64,000 bases of DNA, from assembly GCA_944548615.1 (NCBI GenBank), contig OX155963.1, positions 19,028,261-19,092,260 of the forward strand. The letters are read 5' to 3'. Below the pieces are notes generated by a model. The model was given only the letters and a program-made list of their open reading frames with translations. It was not told the origin of the DNA and searched no databases. The stretch comes from Micropterix aruncella. Lineage: Eukaryota; Arthropoda; Insecta; Lepidoptera; Micropterigidae. Below, one piece after another: positions 9,123-19,795 of the stretch. The position numbers and the translations under genes are program-made. Position 1 is the stretch's first letter. Each line of letters begins with the position of its first letter.

Positions 9123-12100
9123 CTGAAAGAGAAATTCCAATTAGCAATAGTGTGTGTTATCTAGAATGGTTATAGTTATCGGATACTCACCCATTTTACT
9201 GTTGTTCGATACGGTCAAACTGTATGCGTCTTGATTGCTCTCATTAGTGAGTGTGAGATCAGCTCCTCTAACGAGGAGCTCAAAACAGGTGTACGGGTAA
9301 TCCCCGGCAGCAGCGAACATCAATGCCGTATTGCCAACCTGAAAATAAACATAGGTTACTGCTGGTAACATTGAAATGTACGCATGATAAACAATGAGTG
9401 CCCATTGTATATCATGATATTCAATGATATCTGCACTCGGGGCCTTTTTCGCGCGGCGCACCAGCAACTCGAGACGTTTTGCAGCCTTTTTACAAGCTTT
9501 TATTTACCTTGCAATGTTTGTCAGTATGTTTGTTTGAATTAGAGCCACTTCCTCTTAACGTAGGATATGAGCGTAGGAACCCGCGTCTAAGAAAGTAAAC
9601 GTAAAGAGTTACTACCGCGCATCGAGTTATTGCTGCAAACCAAGTGGTGAGCGAGAGTCACCTCTCGAGTTGCGGCATGAAACCACATGGTGAGTGAGAC
9701 TCACCTCTCGAGTGCAAAGGGTTAATAGGGACGTTGTAAATATTGGTCCTAACATGAACATTTCCAAAACCTTATTCTCCTAGATTTTAAGTGTTTAAAG
9801 TTATTGAATTATGGTATTTTGTACCTAGGTTTCATCACAAATTACTTTAGCCACCATAATTATAAGAAATGGAACTTACCGCGTAAAATAGTGAAATTCT
9901 CTATTTTTTTGGAAATTACACTTTTTGTCGTCACGGAGACAATGATTACGGTAAGATACCAGACCCCAGTAACCTCGCTCGTTGAAGCTATGACTAAGAT
10001 AGTTCATGTCCCCTTTGTAGCAATACCCCTTGCACAGCGAGACATATTCTAGCTGGCTGCAAGGTGGCCTTGGATCAAGGACGGTACACTTACCGCCACA
10101 ACAAAGTCCTTGCTGTAATTCGCGAGGTAATTAGCCTCTCGGTGGCTCGTGCCAACAAGGGTTTGACAGTACCTTCCAAACCCCCAATACAGTTTGTGCG
10201 GGATGGCTCTAAGGGCAAAAACATTTCACTACAAAATCTTTCTCAATAATCGAGAAAGCTTCAGATTGGATTCTGGAGGTCGATTCGGTCTCTAAGCAGT
10301 ATAAATTCCCTGAAAGTCTCGGATGCACAGCTCTGCGTCCAGATATAACTCTTTACTCTCTATCTTAGAAGATGGCTCGTATCGTAAAATTAACTGTTCC
10401 ATGGAAATATGCCAAAAGACCACGAGTACAAATGAAATAAATACCATGATCTCGCAAACGCCGTCACCCGGAACGGTTTCACTGTTCACCTTCACGCGGT
10501 GGAAATTTGCGCTCGTGGCCTGCCAGCTAAATCTCTGTTTCACCTTTTTAAAGATCTTGGTCTCTCCAAGAAAATAATCAACTCCTTCCTAGAAAAAATA
10601 TCTAAAACTGCGATTTCTGCATCTCAAATTCTATGGCTTCGAAGGGGGGGGGGTGAATGGGTGGTAAGGTGAACGCTCACATGTGGCAAGACAGCTGTCC
10701 TAAACCTACCATAGCCGATCGTTAGTCCGGAGTCCACCGGTCACCCCCCAGAAGTGTAATAATAGTATATGATGGGCCCGATGGGTCGGTGAATTCCATG
10801 GCAGCTCCGTTTGTATTTTATTTTATTTATTATGATGACAACTAGGATAACTTGTAAATGTTCATTAATTTGTGACGTTATAAGCCCCCTATTTTTGTGG
10901 GGGCATTTATTTACAAAAACAAGTCCTTGTCCTTGTTTATATAAAGTCACAAATGAATGAATATTTACAAGCTTTCTTAGTTAATTGTCCCCATAATTAT
11001 GAAAAATGTAACTTACCATCATCATTCTCTACTCGACGACAGAAAGTATAATTTCGTAGAAAAATTGAGAACTTCACTATACATATATTTAGGAGAATAA
11101 GGCTTTTGAAATGTGCAAATCAGTACTAAAATTCACAGTGTCCCTAACAATATGGGCACCCACTGTAAAAGCCTTTTTTGTCTATCCCATAATTTTAATC
11201 ACCCATCTATATAATAGTTCTGAATTTCAGTATCTCTGTGTTGCAACCTCCAGGTTAAACGGCTTGACCGAACTTGACCGAATGACTTGAAATTTTACAT
11301 ACGTGTATTGATGTTAAGGGAGAGTATATTGAACAATGAAGAGATTTTTAAAATGTCGATTCTAGGTTGGGCAGAGAATGGTTGAAGTCACCTAAATAGA
11401 CTCCTGAGGGGTCAAGTACCTCTCTATGATTTATAATATGTCAAAAACCATTCAAGAATGTTAGAAAGACACAGGCTGAACCTCGAATTTTAAAACAGAC
11501 TCCTGAGGGGTCAAGTAAGCTGTGTAATTCATAGAAAGTAAAAAAAACGAAAGATTTTCAGTGGAAAAAAGTACAAACGACAAACAAATACCAAAACTAT
11601 TATGTTGATATGTGTCTTGCGGGCAAGAACTACACCTCGCATTCTAGAAATAAACTCTCAGGGGTCAAGAAAATAGTGTGATGTAAAAATCAAAAGATTT
11701 TTCCGTTCAAAAAAAGTATAAAAGATAAACGAATACCAAAATGAATATATAGATATGTGCCCTGCGGTCACGGGCAAAACCTTGTAATATAATAATGATA
11801 ATATTTTATCTATCTCAAAAGGCAGTGTAAAAAGTTACAAACATTATCCACTAGATCAACGTCTACTCCACTACTCAGCAGTAATTTAACTACATCGTGG
11901 TGGCCACCAGCAGCTGCAAAGTGTAAAGGTGTTTCTCCTTCTGGTCCTAAACAGTTCACATTCGCCCCACACCTGAAACAATACACAATTATATATTATT
12001 ATTTATTCTGGACAGGCAGCTTTGCTGATACGTCCAGATCAGATCTTGTAAAGCTAGTCATAAACAAACAGGTACAAATGGAGTCTATTTTTAAAATGAT

Positions 12101-15100
12101 AGAGCTTGCACTAATCATTTGAAATTGTAGTTTATTTCACAAGTCCACCACTCATTTTGCGGAACGTTCTTAAGACGGTTAGATTTAAATTTTGCACAAT
12201 TGAGTGTCTTGCTGTGACCTCGAAGATTTGTATTGACGTTGAATTTGTAAATATTCTTTAGCCCAGGTATATTGTAATAATTTAAGTGATTTTTTTATGT
12301 CTCAATCAGGTTCCCTCTTTGACTTCTTTGTTTGAGAGAGAACCCAGTCCAAGAAATTTCAAGCAATCTTCATATTTCTTGAGGTAAAAAACAGACAAAT
12401 TCTCATCTGCTCTGACAGCAGAGCAGCACTGGACGCTCTGGCTAAAGCCACCACAGAATCATCTGTGGTCTGGGACTGCATGCAGGAGCTCAACAAATTG
12501 GGAAAATCCAACAAAATCACCCTAATATGGATACCGGGTCACCAAGGCATACTCGGAAACGAAGAAGCCGACAGACTGGCAAAACTGGGCACACTGGAAT
12601 GCCCAGTGGAGCCAGTTGTAGAGGTCCCCTTCGCTACAGGTAAGAAAATCATCAGGGACTGCTTGGAGCAGGAACATCGGGCTTCCTGGAAACAGAGTCA
12701 GGGATGTCGCCAGGCAAAAGCCATGATGGAGCAACCACTACAGAAGAAAACCAAGGCCCTGCTTGACATGAGCAAGAAGAACCTTAGAACCACTATCGGT
12801 CTCCTCATTAGACACACAACCCTTAGAGCTCATCTATTCAACCTTGGCTCGACTGAGAGCAAGGATTGCCGAATATGTGGCGAGGAACCTGAAGACAGCA
12901 TACACATTGTTGGTCGCTGTTCAGGGCTCGCCGCCAAAAGACACAGTTTACTGGGACAAACCTTTCTCGAACCCAGCAATCTGTCCAACTTGAAGGTCAG
13001 TGATCTACTTGGACTGGTAAGAAGTACCGGGCTACTAGCTGACCACTGACCTAACCACACAGTGGGTAGTTACAAAAGACCTTACAGATCTAGGTGACAT
13101 CAAGGGCTGGAATCAAGCCCCCCACTCTATCTACTACTACTACTACTTCATATTTCTTATTTATCCGCCCACTGGCATTTTAGTTGCCCTTCGCTGAACC
13201 TTTTCCAGGACATCTACATCTTTGCATAAGTAGGGTTCCAGAGCTGATAGCCATATTTAAGAATAGGTCTCACATATGGCCTGTAGATATTAACACCTCT
13301 ATTTACAGATGTTGGAAAGCCTTCCTTATCAAATAAAGAGTTAGCTCCTTTACCGATTGCAACTAAGCATATTTCCCATTTGAGATCATCATTAATTGAT
13401 CTTTTTGTTGTTAAACTGTTTCTAATTGGGCGTTTGCCAGAGAATATTGTGAATTGTTGCTTTTCCCAATATGAAGCACTACACATTTCTCAGTGTTCAA
13501 GATAATCAACCAATCTTCTGTCCATGCGTTGATCTTGCCAAGATGATCGGGAATAGGAAAAACAAAAAATGTAATATACTGAAGTATCTGTAATATATGT
13601 ATGTATATATGTATGTATTACGTTTTACCCGAAAATTTTATTATTTATTTATTTACTTTTTACTTTAGGTACACACAAAATGCATAATATATGGTATAAT
13701 TTAAAATTTCGTTAGATTCTTTTTTTCCTACTCTTCTTCTCACATTAGTATGTTGGTTGACTGGAAGATATTGTTATGTAGCAATAAGTCCGCCATTGTA
13801 CCTTATTTTTATTGTGCAATAAAGAGTTTTTCATTCTTTCATTCATTTCATTCATTAATTAAAATCAATATATTCTAGTATTTGCTTGAATCAAACTTGA
13901 AACAGTTTTTCCAATACAAAGTAAAGTTTGTTAAAAAGGCAAATTTGAATGCTTGGACAGCTTATTAAGGGTCTTAATACTGCTTATCACTCAGCTTATA
14001 TTTGATTCCCAAGATTGTGGATGGCAAGATGTAGATCCAAAAATCGTGTATGTAAGGCTGTTCATAAAGACTCATTATTATATTTTCCCAATACGTTTGG
14101 AATATATTAGTTATAGTATTATACCATTTATTTACTAAGAATATGTTATACTATAAATTAGCTTTCAAAAAGGTGAATTTTATAGTTCTACAACTAATTA
14201 AAATCGTTAATTTTTACTTTACTGGGCCCACCAATCGACAGCGGTAAAGTATCGTGAACGCGCTAAAAAGAAAAATCCAGATGAAGACGAATGTATACAT
14301 TTAGCCCCCCCTCCCCCCTAAGACAATTAAGATTAAGACAATTTCCAGATTGAAGTCTGTGTGTGTACCTGTCATTGAGTGTGTATGTGTATATTCCTCC
14401 ACGATAGAGTCCAAACGCATCATCGGATTGTGCTGAAATTTGGCATGTAGGCATCATTTGGTCATGGCAAGAGTTGTAAATATTGCGGTAGAAATCGGTC
14501 CACCAGAGGGGGCGCTAGTCATACTTCAATCTCAAAATATTTAACTGAGACTTGAAATTCGGTACACAGGTGCCTCGTTGGGCCGAAATACATTGTGAAA
14601 TTTCAGTTGGAATATATCTTATACAAGCGATACAAATAATATTTAAAGTTTGCCATACATTCATTAAATAGTAAGGCCCTTAAAAGCGGCGATGCGATGC
14701 GCGGTTCGCTCGAAATTCAAATTCGAAGGCTCAAGGCGACCCGCATTTGCAATTTCATTTTTAAATTGAAAGTGATGAGGGGGATTCAACATTCAAATTT
14801 TCATTGCGTTGCGTCGCATATTAACCCCTAGAGCCCCAATTGGCCGATATCGGCCACAACACGATTCAGAGTGACGGCCCCATTTTAATTTTATTTTAAT
14901 TTAATTTGTTTTATTTTATTATGTTTTATTATGTTAATATTTTTTATTTTAATTATGGGAACAGTGGTCTTAATGTTTTGGTGCAACAGTGTCATAACTC
15001 AATTTTTTTACAAATTTTTGCTAAAATTTTTTGGGACATCAACTTTTCAATCGGCTGAGGGGCCGAGGCCTAAAGGGTTAATAGAAATTTTCGTCAACTG

Positions 15101-18018
15101 CTCATCAACTTTATTTATGAAACGAATGTCGAGATGAAATAAGTCACTGGCTACTTGCCGGGAAAATCTTGGGGTGACAACAGTTTTTTTTTAAATGACC
15201 ATTTTTAACGTTGAAAATAAAACACTTAAAACAGAAATCAGTTTCGCAAAAAGCTATTTTTTTAGTAAAAAGGCGGTATCTATAGTATCTATAACTTCAA
15301 TATATTACAAAAGTATGGGAATGAAAAAAATCACTTTATTACCCAATTCCAGGGTGCTCTTACATCAGTAAAGTTGTCTAGTATTTTCCTAATATTGACA
15401 TCAGCATACATATACGATTAGGTAAGAGACCTCTTCAATAAAAGTATATATAAAATAGGTAGTTATTCAATTAAAATTGACCACCACTTTTCTAGTAAGT
15501 CATTGTCTTTAACAACGTACGGACTCCAAATCTAACAGCCAAACTTTAAGACCCGCAGCTCGAGCAGTTAGTCATTGAACGACATACACGGACCGCTTGA
15601 GCAGTCATTGTCAACTGCTCGAGCGGTCACTGCTACCTGCTCAAGCAGTCGTTCAACCGCTCGAGCAGTTGACAATTCAACTGCAGTTACAATATGGATT
15701 TTAAAGAAGAAGCACTACTGTTGCTGCTTTTGCACTACCGTTTCTGCTTTGCTTTTGCTATATTGGTGCTAAAGGTGAAAATAATCTGGGTTGATCCAAT
15801 TTTGGAATTAGGACAACAACATGAAAAGATTGATGTTTGATTTTTTTATATTTTAGAATGTCTATATTTATGTTTGACTAATTAAACAATATACTGAAGA
15901 ACAAAATTAAACGTCAAGACACCATTATGAAGAGAAATATCCCACTAGAAGAAAGACTAGCAGGTAACAATGAGCAGGCGGTTGCAGACGCGACGCCGGG
16001 CGGAGGAGTGAAGCTCGCAGGAGATAACTGCGCTAGAGCATTTGATTGCTTGAGCAGTTAGTGTATGTCTTGCAACTACTTGACCGCACGATGGAACTTC
16101 ATCATGCCGCTGACCACCTGTAGCAGTCGCGACTGCTCGAGCGGTCTCATGTATTCCAATGAATAGAAGATTGTAGTTTGCTATGCAGTCGCTGCTGGCC
16201 GACCTAACAGTGGTGGAATTTTTGAGGAGGAAGCGTAGGTCTTCCGGGTAGATGAAGACCTCCGCTTACGGAGTGGGGAAGAGATGAGGAATGGGGTTCA
16301 GAACCCAGGTACACTCCTATATTCTGGACGCTTGCCGCTTCCAACCGAAAATACATTTGATGAGCAGCTCATCATTGTAAGTGACTCTGTGATGCCAATC
16401 ATCAATCCCAAGAAATTCATCAAACACAAGTAACAATGTTACACAAGAAAAATCACAAAATGAATAAATAACCTAATAAAATTACTGGTTGCCGCATACT
16501 GGCCATAGGCTGTCGACCAATGTAAACCAGTGAGTCCGTAATTATCTCTGATATCGGGGTTATTTTCAACCAAAATATCATCCTCCGTTGTCTCGCCTCG
16601 ACCTGCTTTGCTGTGAAAACTAGCATCCTGCTGTTGCACTTCTGGAGTTTTCGCTTGAGTATTACCTGAAAAAAAAAAATAATATCAGCAGGGAATATTA
16701 ATATTTTACCAAGGAACAAAAATGATATAAGTAACCCTATTATTTTTTTTTTCGAAGATTTCATGCAATAAAATTGCTGTTTTTTTTAAACATAGCCCAA
16801 TAGCAAAAAAATATGTCTTCTTTTTATAAAAAATGATTCTATTGTCCGTAATCATTTAAAAAAAATGCCAACAATAATTACAATAAATCATTTCAGAAAA
16901 AGACAACGACCCCTTTTGACACTGTCCCACTCCCACAGTATACCAACCAGTAGCTTTACTGTCGAGCTACAGGGCATTGCAGGAAGAGGGTGCGAGTAAT
17001 GTGGGCAGAGGGGTAGGTCCCGACGAATGCCCTAAGTTTTACGCGTTTTAAGCATTACGGGTGACGTTTTCGAACATTGTATATCTGCGTGGGCCAAGTA
17101 GTGGGACATCTGGCAGCCATATCCGAGCCCTTACGACTTGTGACGTATTCGCTTTGATTTCAATTTTGTTCTAAGAAAAGCACTGTCTGGTATACTGTGC
17201 CTGTAGAGAGTGATTAGTATTTTACAGTATTTCGCTATTATTTAGTGGTACATTTTGTAGTACTGTTATTCGCGACCTAATTATTTTTTTTAAATTATAA
17301 AATCACAGTTTAACAGAGTTAATCTATAATATTACTGTATAGTAGGAATATAAGCATTACAGGAAGAAAAAAATACTAGATTTGATCATTGGACGTGCAA
17401 TATTTCAATTAAAAAAAACCAAATACATAGATTTTTTCTTTTTTTTAACATTGTTTTAAAAAAAACTAACTTAACCTGCTGCTATAGACGTCTTTGTATT
17501 TTTTTAAACTAACTTAAGTACCTACCGAAATGTATGGGTTTGACACTTCTTTAAATGCCTATATCTCACTCATTTATTGAGTCTGAATAAAGATTATTTC
17601 AGATTCGTAATCAGCGGTTTGAATATAGTCGGGGGACGTTAAAAAGTCAACTATGTAGAATAGGTTCCTATACTGCATTAATACCGCTTCTGGAGATGTT
17701 AAAGTGTACTAGGCTACCAAAAAAAAGTGAAATTCGTGTTGTCATCCACACAGCCTTCAAAAACACATTTGAAAAATGTAGTGTGGTATTACCTCGTTGA
17801 AAATTGGTTAGAGCAGTGCAGTGCACTGGCCTATAGGGTAGAAAGGCGCTTTTGCGAACGCCATCCAAATTTGGAGCCCATTTCTGGTAAGACGTATTCC
17901 CTCCACTTTTGCTGCTATCCTGGCTACCAGAATCATATTCACTTTTAATGCTTTCGACAAACTCTTGCTTTACGTCGAAATCCTTGTTTGGACTGCTGCC
18001 GAGAGTGTTATCCTCCAT
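9073..18018 (-). CDS. RFXANK: RFXANK/ANKRA2-family ankyrin-repeat protein (whole gene, 5 exons, 248 aa)
   Basis: Five exons (17793-18018, 16473-16665, 11843-11972, 9191-9338, 9073-9122) join in frame to 249 codons including the stop. All introns have GT-AG ends. The protein has an acidic/serine-rich N-terminus (1-60), the short conserved motif TALTNFQRGN (68-77), and then about four ankyrin repeats (roughly 113-146, 147-180, 181-214, 215-246). Human RFXANK carries the near-identical TTLTNRQRGN before its repeats and ends its last repeat with VIENH, where this protein has VIENF. In vertebrates RFXANK is a subunit of the RFX complex that activates MHC class II genes, and its relative ANKRA2 binds proline-leucine motifs in deacetylases and receptors. 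Insects lack MHC, so the partner here is unknown. The protein stops 12 residues after VIENF, earlier than human RFXANK. Introns 2 and 3 are full of transposons. Confidence 0.87.
9191..9338 (-). CDS. RFXANK: RFXANK-like exon 4 (third and start of fourth ankyrin repeat)
   Basis: Acceptor TTTTCAG, donor GTGAGT. It encodes VGNTALMFAAAGDYPYTCF and LLVRGADLTL, an ankyrin repeat with the usual TALMFAA..G and GAD landmarks. It ends in phase 1. Confidence 0.9.
9637..9722. repeat. Two direct 34-base repeats ending in GGGTTAA
   Basis: AAACCAAGTGGTGAGCGAGA and AAACCACATGGTGAGTGAGA begin two adjacent copies of a unit ending TCACCTCTCGAG, followed by GGGTTAA. The ending resembles the right end of TTAA MITEs, but I found no left end. 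Confidence 0.4.
9955..10815 (+). mobile_element. RLE-type LINE 3' end, copy 1 of 4 (decayed)
   Basis: A degenerate C-terminal fragment of a non-LTR retrotransposon that uses a restriction-like endonuclease. The zinc-knuckle remnant (HILAGC-type, then YTYRHNKVLAVI) and the endonuclease region (VELTVPW-type block, here disrupted) can be traced in shifting frames. It ends with GTGAATTCCATGGCAGCTCC and TTTGTATTTTATT, like copies at 32372, 40125 and 55195. It lies in intron 3 of the RFXANK-like gene, opposite in direction. Confidence 0.75.
11398..11665. repeat. Dispersed CTCAGGGGTCAAG repeats
   Basis: The phrase ACTCCTGAGGGGTCAAGTA occurs at 11400 and 11500 and a decayed copy ACTCTCAGGGGTCAAG near 11650, with partly similar spacers (GAATACCAAAA, GATATGTG). 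It is part of an AT-rich transposon-like stretch (about 11250-11790). No ORF. Confidence 0.5.
11843..11972 (-). CDS. RFXANK: RFXANK-like exon 3 (second ankyrin repeat)
   Basis: Acceptor GTTTCAG; the first base completes an Arg codon. The donor is GTTTGT, a weaker form. It encodes CGANVNCLGPEGETPLHFAA then HDVVKLLLSSGVDVDLVDN, a textbook ankyrin repeat with TPLHFAA, VVKLLL and G-V-D-V-D. Confidence 0.9.
11990..13560 (-). mobile_element. CR1-like LINE 3' half, split by a younger LINE
   Basis: Decayed RT-like text can be read in several frames on the minus strand: INAWTEDWLIILNTEKC near 13500, RPILKYGYQLWNPTYAK near 13240, DVLEKVQRRATK near 13190, and after the interruption GHSKTLNCAKFKSNRLKN near 12200. 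This order matches the C-terminal RT and tail of a CR1-like element. Positions 12381-13145 belong to a separate plus-strand LINE inserted into it. Confidence 0.75.
12381..13145 (+). mobile_element. 5'-truncated RNase H LINE, copy 2, with 13-bp target duplication
   Basis: Nearly identical to 2210-2976. It begins inside the RNase H domain (EVKNRQILICSDSRAALDAL) and runs through the C-terminal knuckle to a stop at 13047-13049 and the CTACTACTAC tail. The 13-bp sequence CTTCATATTTCTT is present at 12368-12380 and again at 13146-13158, the expected duplication. Truncation at the 5' end is typical of target-primed reverse transcription. It is nested in the CR1-like LINE above. Confidence 0.93.
13561..14390. 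other. Intronic stretch without a recognised gene
   Basis: AT-rich sequence with a TATG microsatellite (13590-13620) and TTCATTCATT repeats near 13845. No conserved coding signal on either strand. Confidence 0.5.
14390..14660. repeat. Unclassified dispersed repeat
   Basis: Contains GCTGAAATTTGGCATGTAGG, GGGGGCGCTAG and ATTGTGAAATTTC...CTTATACAAGCGA. The last part recurs in diverged form at 46370-46440 (TTGTTAAATTTTTG...CTTATACAAGCGA). Confidence 0.5.
14821..15081 (-). mobile_element. TTAA-flanked MITE, palindromic-end family, copy 2 (inverted)
   Basis: TTAA at 14821-14824 and 15078-15081. The interior is the reverse complement of the 6522-6792 element, including GGCCGATATCGGCC and the long A/T-rich core. 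It lies in intron 2 of the RFXANK-like gene. Confidence 0.85.
15550..16160. repeat. Element with many CTCGAGCAGT-type inverted units
   Basis: About ten copies of (C/A)TGCTCGAGC(A/G)GT or its complement cluster at 15555-15680 and again at 16045-16155, in both directions, around a core without long ORFs. The pattern suggests a fold-back DNA element. Confidence 0.55.
16473..16665 (-). CDS. RFXANK: RFXANK-like exon 2 (linker and first ankyrin repeat)
   Basis: Acceptor TTTTTCAG before 16665. GT completes the Gly of QRGN. The donor GTTATT follows ATTAG, and it is weaker than an alternative GTAATT six codons into the same stretch. Only the GTTATT choice keeps the ankyrin repeat in frame with exon 3 (TSNFIR then CGANVN). 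It encodes the acidic linker and NYGLTGLHWSTAYGQ. Confidence 0.82.
16925..17160 (-). repeat. Dispersed repeat family R, copy 1
   Basis: Read on the minus strand, it runs from GGGCTCGGATATGGCTGCCA through GATATACAATGTTCGAAAA to CACAGTATACC-side sequence. Diverged plus-strand copies lie at 35583-35800 and 62437-62660. All three share the ordered words GGGCT(C/T)GCATA, GACGCAGAT, TAACGCTA(A/G)CCAAAGGC and GTATACTGTGCC. Confidence 0.65.
17161..17792. other. First intron of the RFXANK-like gene, remainder
   Basis: AT-rich sequence with long A/T runs. No ORF or repeat that I recognise. Confidence 0.5.
17793..18018 (-). CDS. RFXANK: RFXANK-like exon 1 (start codon, conserved QRGN motif)
   Basis: ATG at 18018-18016, donor GTAATA after 17793 (CGA G|GT). 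The 75 codons are rich in Asp, Glu and Ser (MEDNTLGSSPNKDF...) and close with TALTNFQR; G and N of the motif come across the splice. The open frame also continues upstream of this Met for about 20 codons, but the acidic start MEDN fits a natural N-terminus better than the hydrophobic upstream text. Confidence 0.8.
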
Positions 18019-18199
18019 ATTTTTAGGTAAAATTTTGAGTAATAAAAACGGCAAAAGAAGTCTGCGCACACAAGTAAACAAAACAACAAATGCTTGTCAA
18101 ACGTCAAAACTTAGCTGTCAGCGTTTGACCAACAAATATTGGGATTTAAAATACTGCATACAGCAAAGCTTTTTTACTACTGGTCACATAGTATGTATA

Positions 18200-19795
18200 G
18201 AGATATAATTTCCGTTCGGGGGGCGCCAGTTTTGCATGCGGCAATTTTGCACAAATGTCACTTTTGACAGTTCCAAATTTGTTGAGGGCAGATTTGCAGG
18301 AGGCAACCTTGCAGGCGGCAACCTTGCAGGCGGCAACCTTCAGTACAGTTTTTAAGTTTTTCTGTTAGGTTAGGTTAGCTTAGGTTTTTCTTTCCCTAAA
18401 ATCGAAGTGACATTAATTACCGGCATCCTTGTAGTGGATGACTTTTATACATCAAACTAAACATTAAAAAAAATGTTTTAAGTTTTTCTGTTAGGTTAGG
18501 TTAGGTCATTTTGACATTTGCAAAACTGCCTTCTGCAAGATTGCCTTCTGCAAAACTGCCGCCTGCAAGAATGCCGTCTGCAAGATTGCCGTCTGCAAAT
18601 TTGCCTTCTGCAAGTTTGATGGGACCCTTCCGTTCTGGGTTTTTTTTTATAATAAATGGTGTTACGAGAAAGAACGATCAATCCATTTTCTTGACATTTT
18701 TGTTAATTCCTCTTTTAAAATTTACTATTTTAAAATATGACCTTTACCGGATACCTACTCTATTAATCAGAATACCGACTTTAAAGTTAAACGTGGCGAA
18801 ACTAAGGGATTTAAAAATCTTATGAAATATAAAACATAAAACACGAACAGTATAGCAGTTTCTGTTACATTGGTATACACATTCAGTCCCGTCCCACATT
18901 ATTATACTCATCGAAAACAAAAAAAAACATATCAACTAAAATAAATACTCAAGATGTACATATAAAATTCAGCTGGATTCAAAAAAATCCTAATATTTAT
19001 AAAAGCTCATTAGGACCACAGACAAATTTAACATGCCAATTTTTTCAAGGATAAGCCCACTAGAATAGAACGAAATATTTTCGTTCGGCCGTGTAACGTG
19101 AACGAAATATTTGAATACACAATCACGATATGAATAAAAATTGAGCTGGAGGATGCTGCTCGGTCTGGTATTGTTACGGCTGCTATAAGAAGAAACAGGT
19201 TGAAGTCTTGTGATCGCGTAAAAAATCGATGTGGATTTTGGTTTAAACGTTTTGAGGTCCCGCTCCTAGCAACCCAACAAAGTCGCTTCTAAAAAAGTAT
19301 AGCGTAGTCCCTTATCTGTAATCTGTTGCCTGCGGTCACGTAGTAGAACCTAAAGACGAAACGGGTCCCATCAAACTTGCAGAAGGCAAATTTGCAGACG
19401 GCAATCTTGCAGACGGCATTCTTGCAGGCGGCAGTTTTGCAGAAGGCAATCTTGCAGAAGGCAGTTTTGCAAATGTCAAAATGACCTAACCTAACCTAAC
19501 AGAAAACCTTAAAACATTTTTTTTAATGTTTAGTTTGATGTATAAAAGTCATCCACTACAAGGATGCCGGTAATTAATGTCACTTCGATTTTAGGGAAAG
19601 AAAAACCTAACCTAACCTAACCTAACAGAAAAACTTAAAAACTGTACTGAAGGTTGCCGCCTGCAAGGTTGCCGCCTGCAAGGTTGCCTCCTGCAAATCT
19701 GCCCTCAACAGATTTGGAACTGTCAAAAGTGACATTTGTGCAATATTGCCGCATGCAAAACTGGCGCCCCCCGACGAAACTACTTGTCAGGTTTT
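18200..19795. mobile_element. Fold-back element with about 400-bp inverted ends and TTAGG blocks
   Basis: The arm at about 18208-18625 is repeated in inverse at about 19365-19785. From the outside inward each arm has a GGGGGGCGCC end, a GCATGCGGCAATTTTGCAC block, GCGGCAACCTTGCAG tandem units, TTAGGTTAGGTTAGG, a TCACTTCGATTTTAGGGAA block, a second TTAGG block, and a run of about eight 15-base units of the form TTGCAGACGGCAATC. The roughly 740-base middle has no long ORF. No clear target duplication. The TTAGG units equal the insect telomere repeat, but the setting is internal. Confidence 0.85.

Noticed and set aside
9141..9467. A 108-residue protein on the minus strand
   Set aside because: It is RFXANK-like exon 4 read through both neighbouring introns.
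10741..10950. Small minus-strand ORF in the RLE LINE tail
   Set aside because: It covers a 3' UTR and flanking intron, with no similarity to any family.
15550..16160. CRISPR-like spaced repeats
   Set aside because: Units occur in both directions with irregular spacing in an animal genome. No cas genes.
18511..18825. ORF with a pentapeptide-like pattern (AKLPSARLPSAKLPPARMPS)
   Set aside because: It is the translation of the 15-base DNA units in the left arm of the fold-back element. The mirror array occurs in the right arm, so it is DNA structure, not a protein.
18350..19620. Telomere or interstitial telomeric array (TTAGG)
   Set aside because: Only two to four units per block, mirrored in the arms of a transposon-like repeat. 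No long array or chromosome end.
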